From: Nitrososphaerota archaeon
GTDB taxonomy: Archaea; Thermoproteota; Nitrososphaeria; Nitrososphaerales; JACQRY01
Direction of reading: 5' to 3'
NCBI GenBank assembly: GCA_016206275.1
Contig: JACQRY010000223.1
Span: 1 to 10,036, forward strand
Length of the DNA stretch: 10,036 bases
The position numbers were made by a program, and so were the translations under genes. Shown here in pieces: positions 6,299 through 10,036 of this stretch (positions are counted from its first letter, which is position 1; each line of letters starts with the position of its first letter). The notes below the pieces were generated by a model. It was not told the DNA's origin. It did not search any database and worked only from the letters and a program-made list of their open reading frames with translations.

Positions 6299-7642
6299 CT
6301 AATATCTAATTGTTTCCAGCGTATCGTTAGATGGTGGAGGTTGCATAGTGAAGATGGTTGACCGAGCAGGTGGGTGAATAGTCTTGGGAGGCGTCTGAGT
6401 TTGCGGTTGAGCCTTTGACCTCTTCATTCTGTTTGCGACTGTAGCTATCTTTCCTTCAAAATCGGTGTATATTGCGTCGAAGACCGCGTAGGCTTCTGCT
6501 GAGGAGCTGTAGGCTGTTTGATGACGTGAGGATGTGTTTACGTTGTATGTATCTTCATCCATGTCTTGGAGAACACTTCCTTGTTGCAGGGTTTGCCAGA
6601 TACGGAGAACATTTTTGTCGCCTATTTCGTCGACAATGGGTTTTAGATCAGTCACCCTTTCAAAGGTTATGCGCTGCATATGGTTTCCGAGCCATTTGGA
6701 TATGCCAGCGCCATTATCAGCTTTTGAAACGGTTTCAGGTACAGGTACCAGCATCTTGCCTTCAGTGGGTAACAGCTGGGCTGCTTCTGCAGGAGTAGAC
6801 CAGACGACACCGCCATGTTTCGAAACTTCTTCAGGAAGACCGCCTAGAACCGTGAGCATGTTTCTGTAAACAAGACCTCCTATTGATTCCAGATCAAGTG
6901 TAATTAGAACGATCCTACCATAGGTCTTTGTAAGCAGCTCCGCATATTTTGCCGGGGTAGGTAAGCTTAGGTCCTCTCCTGATTCTGGTGAGTCCCGTGA
7001 TAGGATGTCTGAAAGATAAGTGTGCCTAGGGATTAACTTAACGTTTGGCGATGAACTAGGTGAATAAAGCCGCGTGGCGGGAAATCCAAGTCTCTGATCA
7101 CCCTCTATCACTGATGCTTTGAAGCCTAGCTCTCCAATGTAGTGGCCGATTAGATCGTTGTAGATGAAGTCGGTGTTGGCGAATGTGGAGATCTTGGCAC
7201 CAAGAAGCGAGTTTGCGGCGTTAAGCTGATCGTTTGTTTCCTGTTGGAACTCTGAGGAACCCGGGTAGAGGCTTGACAGGGAACTGTAGTAAGGACATCC
7301 GAGTACTTCCATAGAGCCTGAAGCAACGAGAGTCTTTATGGTTTCGATTAGCTGAGGATCATATCTGGCTGCCTGCTCTAAGAAGAGACCAGAGGGTGCA
7401 AAAGAGAATTTGAATTTTTTTTCTGCAGTATTATGGGTTGCGCATAGCTTGCTTAGCAGAGAGAAGAGTGGACGATAACATTTCTGGGATTTTTCTTTGA
7501 AGGACGCAGCGCTCATCTTTTCGTCGAAATATTTGTCAAGAAGTGAGGAGCCTTCAACTATCCATTGGACTCTTCCGTGCAGAAATCCTCGATTAAGGTG
7601 AATAGGCCTGTGAGCTGTAAAGAGGAAGCAAGCTAAGGTCAT
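6299..7642 (-). CDS. GH57 alpha-amylase-like protein, MJ1611 type, with altered nucleophile site
   Basis: A 447-residue GH57-family protein, first gene of the operon. The GH57 signature regions are recognisable: TAHRPIHL at 9-16 (region 1, usually HQP), GCPYYSSL at 115-122 (region 2), FANTDFIYND at 154-163 (region 3), ITLDLESIGG at 247-256 (region 4, Asp250 as proton donor) and SKWLGNHMQR at 315-324. In MJ1611-type enzymes region 3 reads NTE, with Glu as the nucleophile; here it is Asp158. The later LQTSDHFYYM-like stretch is also eroded, reading LQQGSVLQDMD. The last 40 or so residues are a Pro/Gln/Thr-rich tail, probably disordered. There is no signal peptide. It may be a weak or inactive GH57 homologue with a glycan-binding or regulatory role, or an enzyme with a shifted catalytic residue. 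Family is firm, activity uncertain. Confidence 0.9.
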   Translation of the reverse strand: MTLACFLFTAHRPIHLNRGFLHGRVQWIVEGSSLLDKYFDEKMSAASFKEKSQKCYRPLFSLLSKLCATHNTAEKKFKFSFAPSGLFLEQAARYDPQLIETIKTLVASGSMEVLGCPYYSSLSSLYPGSSEFQQETNDQLNAANSLLGAKISTFANTDFIYNDLIGHYIGELGFKASVIEGDQRLGFPATRLYSPSSSPNVKLIPRHTYLSDILSRDSPESGEDLSLPTPAKYAELLTKTYGRIVLITLDLESIGGLVYRNMLTVLGGLPEEVSKHGGVVWSTPAEAAQLLPTEGKMLVPVPETVSKADNGAGISKWLGNHMQRITFERVTDLKPIVDEIGDKNVLRIWQTLQQGSVLQDMDEDTYNVNTSSRHQTAYSSSAEAYAVFDAIYTDFEGKIATVANRMKRSKAQPQTQTPPKTIHPPARSTIFTMQPPPSNDTLETIRY

Positions 7643-7748
7643 TAATGAGTGTTAGTTTAGGTTCTTCTAATTCATGGATGATTTGTTATCATTTACTTCT
7701 TGGTAAGACTATTTTGACGATTCGGCGCGTCTCATGTTCATGGGAAAA

Positions 7749-7756
7749 GATTAAGT
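7749..7756 (+). promoter_or_regulatory. TATA-like box for galT in the divergent intergenic region
   Basis: GATTAAGT would set transcription start near 7778, about 12 nt before the GTG at 7790. The 147-bp gap 7643-7789 must also hold the promoter of the oppositely directed GH57 operon; on that strand only weak A/T-rich candidates are seen, for example near 7664-7674. Confidence 0.35.
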
Positions 7757-7769
7757 GTGTAAGATGCGA

Positions 7770-7783
7770 GTTCTTGGGAGAAC
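7770..7783 (+). promoter_or_regulatory. Small dyad around a possible galT Shine-Dalgarno
   Basis: GTTCT (7770-7774) and AGAAC (7779-7783) flank TGGG. The GGAG at 7777-7780 is 9 nt before the GTG start and is the only Shine-Dalgarno-like sequence there. A five-pair stem would partly hide it in RNA; as DNA it could be an operator near the transcription start. Confidence 0.25.
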
Positions 7784-7789
7784 GCGGCT

Positions 7790-8836
7790 GTGAGTGAAAT
7801 AAGACGGGATTATTTTACGGATCGACTGGTTATCATATCCCCAGAACGCTCTAAACGACCATCGGATTTCAAACGCAATAAACAAAAAGAAACCGTGAAC
7901 TCCTGCATCTTTTGCCCCGGCAATGAATCCAAAACCCCTCCCGCTGACCTAGTTCTTAGCCAGAGAGGTGGCTCTTTAGTCAAACTGAGTGATGGCGAGT
8001 CGGACCCTGTAACTGACTGGTGCGTAAGAGTCTTCCCAAACCAGTATCCTGCACTATCGATTAATCCACCCTCGAGCTACAGTGAGCCACCTCACTACAG
8101 TGAACCTGGTTATGGGTATCATTACATTGCTGTGGCGACGCCTAATCATAATGAGTCATTCGGTTTGATCGACATGGAGCAATGGGTCAACGTCTTGGCC
8201 GCACTACAAGACAAGATTAGGCAGCTCTTTAGCCTGAAAGGCGTAGCCTACGTAGCAACATTCGTTAATCATGGTTCAGAGGCAGGTGCAACCATAGCGC
8301 ATCCACATCTCCAGCTAATAACTTTGCCAAGTCTTCCTCCGATAATTGAAGATGAAGCCAAGTCGTATGAGAAGAACATGGATGATCGTGGTATCTGCCC
8401 CATGTGTAGCGTTATCAACCTAGAACAAGGAGGACCGCGCCAGATCTTGGCCACTGATCACTTCATCGCCTTTTGTCCTTGGGCACCAACCCACGCATAT
8501 GAGTTTTGGATTTATCCTAAGAAGCATCAGACAAGTCTGCTGAAAGTCACTCAAATGGAGATAAGGGACTTTGCCCTTATTCTTAGATCCACTCTTGGAG
8601 GCTTATTCAAGGCTCTTGGTGATCCGCCCTTCAACTTGGCCTTTCATATTTCTTCGGAAAAGAAGACAAGTAGGCAGATCCATTGGCATGTCGAAGTTTA
8701 CCCGAGGGTTAACACTTGGGCGGGGCTGGAAAGAGGATCAGGAGTCTTCATAAACCCTGTTACTCCAGAGCAAGCTGCCCAAGACTTGGGCACTCATTCG
8801 CGCAAGGAACTTGCAAGCCTTATTGGAATAGTATGA
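7790..8836 (+). CDS. galT: Galactose-1-phosphate uridylyltransferase family protein
   Basis: A 348-residue HIT-superfamily nucleotidyltransferase. The family transfers UMP from UDP-glucose to galactose-1-phosphate (Leloir pathway) through a uridylyl-histidine intermediate. Motifs: Cys39-x2-Cys42 in SCIFCPGNE (zinc site); FPNQYPAL at 82-89; NHGSEAGAT at 160-168 leading to HPHLQ at 171-175, where His173 is the expected nucleophile; a second Cys pair 203/206 in CPMC; and IHWHVEVYPR at 297-306. Length is typical. The GTG at 7790 is the only start after an in-frame TAA at 7760-7762. Divergent transcription from the glycosidase/apgM operon suggests a link to glucan metabolism. GalT homologues with other NTP or sugar-phosphate preferences exist, so exact substrates are inferred. 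Confidence 0.92.
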   Translation: MSEIRRDYFTDRLVIISPERSKRPSDFKRNKQKETVNSCIFCPGNESKTPPADLVLSQRGGSLVKLSDGESDPVTDWCVRVFPNQYPALSINPPSSYSEPPHYSEPGYGYHYIAVATPNHNESFGLIDMEQWVNVLAALQDKIRQLFSLKGVAYVATFVNHGSEAGATIAHPHLQLITLPSLPPIIEDEAKSYEKNMDDRGICPMCSVINLEQGGPRQILATDHFIAFCPWAPTHAYEFWIYPKKHQTSLLKVTQMEIRDFALILRSTLGGLFKALGDPPFNLAFHISSEKKTSRQIHWHVEVYPRVNTWAGLERGSGVFINPVTPEQAAQDLGTHSRKELASLIGIV

Positions 8837-8839
8837 TAT

Positions 8840-8864
8840 GGGCTACTGCTGGTTTCAGTAGCTC
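8840..8864 (+). terminator. Hairpin immediately after galT
   Basis: GCTACTG (8842-8848) and CAGTAGC (8856-8862) form a perfect 7-bp stem with a 7-nt loop, extended by one wobble and one GC pair. It begins 3 bp after the galT stop. No T-run follows, so a terminator or a 3'-end protecting structure are both possible. Confidence 0.45.
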
Positions 8865-8919
8865 TTCAGGGTGATGTGTATCTCCTTGCGACGTAAACTC
8901 AATAGCGCCGTTTAGTCCG

Positions 8920-8986
8920 AATTGATCAGAACAAGCGTGGAAGTAGCCTCAGGGTGGCAAAATCTTAACGCCGACTTGCTGATCAA
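8920..8986. repeat. Imperfect long-range inverted repeat downstream of galT
   Basis: TTGATCAG (8920-8927) plus CAAG (8930-8933) pair with CTTG (8975-8978) plus CTGATCAA (8979-8986): twelve pairs with a two-base bulge. Two shorter dyads follow, AACGAG/CTCGTT around 8997-9021 and GTCTTT/AAAGAC at 9031-9051. No ORF of note is found in 8837-9079, so the segment is a possible structured RNA or simply spacer. Confidence 0.35.
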
Positions 8987-9079
8987 GATAAGAATGAACG
9001 AGCCGAACAACGCAACTCGTTTCTAAGCAAGTCTTTGGGTAAACGAAAGACAGTGGTGTCAATAAAGAAATATAGCCCT

Positions 9080-9388
9080 CTACAGTCTGTGCAAGAAAGC
9101 CATCAGCGCCGATTTAGAAACAACCGCGACATCGCAGACTAACCGTCCAAATGTATCTCTTGACCCAATATCGCAGCGGACGAACTTACCCCTTAAGACG
9201 CGTTCCAACTGGTCTCCTGCACGTTGACCCGGCCTGCTAGGCAGCTCAGACGCATCGATTCTTGCTATTCTAATTCCTTCAATGTCACCATAGCTATTCT
9301 GATTATTCCTTCCTATGTGGGTGACTTTGATATCAAAAGTATCACCATCTACAACCTGTGTCACATCGCCCCAAATAGCATCTGACAT
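9080..9388 (-). CDS. Short staphylococcal-nuclease-like (SNase/thermonuclease) protein
   Basis: A 102-residue protein with an SNase (OB-fold) core, expected to be a calcium-dependent phosphodiesterase acting on DNA or RNA. VVDGDTFDI (12-20) carries the metal-binding Asp14/Asp16 region. IRIARIDASE (39-48) carries Arg40, Asp45 and Glu48 in the spacing of Arg35, Asp40 and Glu43 of S. aureus nuclease. DTFGRLVCDV (78-87) carries Arg82, equivalent to Arg87. The catalytic set therefore looks intact. There is no signal peptide, so it is likely intracellular. It ends at a TAG soon after the core, without the C-terminal helix usual in the family, and may be shortened. GGGGTGA (9395-9401) is a good Shine-Dalgarno 6 nt before the ATG. 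It follows the zinc-ribbon ORF by 31 bp, probably in one transcript. Confidence 0.8.
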   Translation of the reverse strand: MSDAIWGDVTQVVDGDTFDIKVTHIGRNNQNSYGDIEGIRIARIDASELPSRPGQRAGDQLERVLRGKFVRCDIGSRDTFGRLVCDVAVVSKSALMAFLHRL

Positions 9389-9394
9389 GATTTT

Positions 9395-9401
9395 TCACCC
9401 C
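9395..9401 (-). promoter_or_regulatory. Shine-Dalgarno of the SNase-like gene
   Basis: GGGGTGA read on the - strand, 6 nt before the ATG at 9388. This is one of the few clear Shine-Dalgarno sequences in the window. It fits an internal operon gene translated after the zinc-ribbon ORF. Confidence 0.55.
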
Positions 9402-9419
9402 GGAGGACGACTGCTTACG

Positions 9420-9551
9420 TTAATCTGACCTGGGGCATTCGCACACGAGGGTTGGTTTACCACAGCCTGTGCAGTACCTGACTCCTTGCTCAACGTACAC
9501 GCTTCTGTTGCACAAGCCGCAGAGCCCTTCATGTAATCTTGTAGCCAACAT
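9420..9551 (-). CDS. 43-residue zinc-ribbon mini-protein
   Basis: A short ORF, ATG at 9551 to TAA at 9420-9422. It contains CGLC (Cys11, Cys14), CTGCG (Cys27, Cys30) and CEC (Cys37, Cys39). Two CxxC knuckles 13 residues apart are the pattern of a zinc ribbon, and six cysteines in 43 residues would be improbable in random sequence. A TATA-like GTTATAG on the - strand (9591-9597) would start transcription about 16 nt before the ATG. The SNase-like gene follows 31 bp downstream, so the two probably form an operon, perhaps with the ribbon binding nucleic acid. Residues encoded just upstream in frame (back to the TAG at 9591-9593) offer no other start. No specific family is recognised; it could also be a remnant of a longer protein. 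Confidence 0.6.
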   Translation of the reverse strand: MLATRLHEGLCGLCNRSVYVEQGVRYCTGCGKPTLVCECPRSD

Positions 9552-9590
9552 GTAGTCAAAGCCTAATCCCGCATTTCTAGGAACCCATGG

Positions 9591-9597
9591 CTATAAC
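9591..9597 (-). promoter_or_regulatory. TATA-like box for the zinc-ribbon/SNase pair
   Basis: GTTATAG on the - strand is centred about 43 bp before the ATG at 9551, predicting a start near 9567 and a leader of about 16 nt. It resembles the GCTTATAG box at 9877 ahead of the CBS gene. Confidence 0.35.
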
Positions 9598-9815
9598 CAC
9601 TACGCAAGAATCTTCTATAACATACCACCTGCAATCTGATTTGCAGCACAGAAGAATCAACACCATTCTTATCCCTAGTCCCAATATTACTCATGATAGA
9701 TTCCTGAATTCCAAAGGAATTCTACCGGCCCTCCTCTTCAAAAATCTGATCAGGTTTGGGCCTAATCTGCACCGCAATAACATGATCTAGCTTGTCGCTT
9801 TGAAAAGGCGGCGGG

Positions 9816-9848
9816 CGGGTCGCCCAATGCTTGGTTCGGGGTGACCCG
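9816..9848. repeat. GC-rich stem-loop upstream of the CBS gene
   Basis: CGGGTC (9816-9821) pairs with GACCCG (9843-9848), and inside it CCAA (9824-9827) pairs with TTGG (9831-9834) around TGC. An alternative stem GGGCG/CGCCC (9813-9825) competes with it. It lies about 30 bp before the CBS promoter. It does not fold as a tRNA; role unknown. Confidence 0.45.
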
Positions 9849-9876
9849 TTTCGCGTAAAGTTGTCCTATGGGATAT

Positions 9877-9884
9877 GCTTATAG
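9877..9884 (+). promoter_or_regulatory. TATA-like box for the CBS-domain gene
   Basis: GCTTATAG predicts transcription start near 9907 and a leader of about 40 nt before the ATG at 9946. GTGAG at 9938-9942 may serve as a weak Shine-Dalgarno, only 3 nt before the ATG. Confidence 0.4.
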
Positions 9885-9945
9885 TGGTAACTTGCCGTTG
9901 GAGTGTGGGATGTGTTAGGCGCTGCCCACAAAAATAAGTGAGATC

Positions 9946-10036
9946 ATGGCGAAGAATGTCGTTACCACCGAAATTGATTGCACGGTCTTGAAGGCAGCAC
10001 AGACGATGACGGAGAATGATGTTGGTAGTCTTCCGG
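9946..10036 (+). CDS. CBS-domain protein, 5' end only
   Basis: The first 30 residues of a protein cut by the window edge. KNVVTTEIDCTVLKAAQTM followed by TENDVGSLP is the classic start of a CBS domain: strand, then a helix with AAxxM, then VGSLPV. CBS domain pairs usually bind adenosine nucleotides or related ligands and act as sensors. The in-frame codons just before the ATG would read KISEI, which also fits the usual CBS opening (xVSEIM). However, no ATG, GTG or TTG lies between that stretch and the in-frame TAG at 9916-9918, so ATG 9946 is taken. Whether further domains follow cannot be seen. Confidence 0.85.
   Translation, partial: MAKNVVTTEIDCTVLKAAQTMTENDVGSLP

Larger units (their letters stand above)
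9552..9945. other. Region of about 390 bp without a convincing gene
   Basis: Apart from promoter elements at both ends, no supported coding region is seen. A 67-codon + strand ORF (9587-9790) lacks recognisable motifs and a ribosome-binding site and crosses the zinc-ribbon promoter. Three hairpins occur: CTGCAA/TTGCAG (9629-9646), the perfect GAATTCC-AAA-GGAATTC (9706-9722), and a GC-rich stem at 9816-9848. The composition changes abruptly from A/T-rich to G/C-rich near 9805. Confidence 0.5.

Noticed and set aside
6472..6869. Two overlapping + strand ORFs of 108 and 111 codons opposite GH57
   Set aside because: They are antisense to the conserved GH57 frame, with no motifs or start signals.
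8868..8990. C/D-box guide RNA suggested by GTGATGT and CTGA
   Set aside because: The C box is imperfect, the boxes are too far apart and no internal D'/C' pair is visible.
9397..9534. 45-codon - strand ORF starting MKGSAAC
   Set aside because: It is out of frame with the zinc ribbon on the same strand, and the overlapping frame with two CxxC knuckles is far more protein-like.
9587..9790. 67-codon + strand ORF
   Set aside because: It has no ribosome-binding site or family features and overlaps the - strand zinc-ribbon promoter; weak enough to leave as non-coding.
9813..9860. tRNA or known riboswitch in the GC-rich block
   Set aside because: The stems do not fit a cloverleaf, and no recognised riboswitch core was seen.

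Overview
The window looks archaeal. It encodes an Alba chromatin protein, an archaeal-type cofactor-independent phosphoglycerate mutase (ApgM), an MJ1611-like GH57 protein and a plant-type Thr-hydrolase asparaginase. Several genes start with GTG or TTG behind A/T-rich TATA-like boxes, mostly without a bacterial-style Shine-Dalgarno. A member of the Thermoproteota/TACK side or a relative would fit, but lineage cannot be fixed from this window. No rRNA, tRNA, CRISPR array, transposase or phage gene was seen, so this is mostly ordinary chromosomal DNA with a less well explained right end.

Left part, + strand (95-3767): a NYN-domain (PIN-fold, LabA-like) putative nuclease; a gap with two back-to-back perfect hairpins; isoaspartyl peptidase/L-asparaginase; Alba with a long Ala/Pro/Ser-rich N-terminal tail; and a fold-III PLP decarboxylase that resembles diaminopimelate decarboxylase but lacks part of the expected substrate pocket. 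A dyad cluster precedes the decarboxylase.

Middle, - strand (7642 down to 3788): a tight three-gene operon with 18-bp gaps, in the order GH57 alpha-amylase-like protein, apgM, and an (alpha/alpha)6-barrel glucosidase (glucoamylase/debranching type). It recalls the MJ1610-MJ1611-MJ1612 cluster of Methanocaldococcus jannaschii. Divergent from it is a galactose-1-phosphate uridylyltransferase (7790-8836, + strand). None of these has a recognisable export signal, so together they suggest cytosolic alpha-glucan or glycogen turnover, sugar-phosphate/nucleotide-sugar exchange, and lower glycolysis/gluconeogenesis.

Right part: on the - strand, a small staphylococcal-nuclease-fold protein is preceded by a 43-residue zinc-ribbon ORF (9420-9551) that is easily missed because of its size. 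A region of about 390 bp with hairpins but no convincing gene follows. The window ends inside the first CBS domain of a + strand gene.

The points most worth a second look are the GH57 protein with Asp where the catalytic Glu is expected, the divergent decarboxylase, the mini zinc-ribbon/nuclease pair, the tailed Alba, and the dyad-rich intergenic regions.
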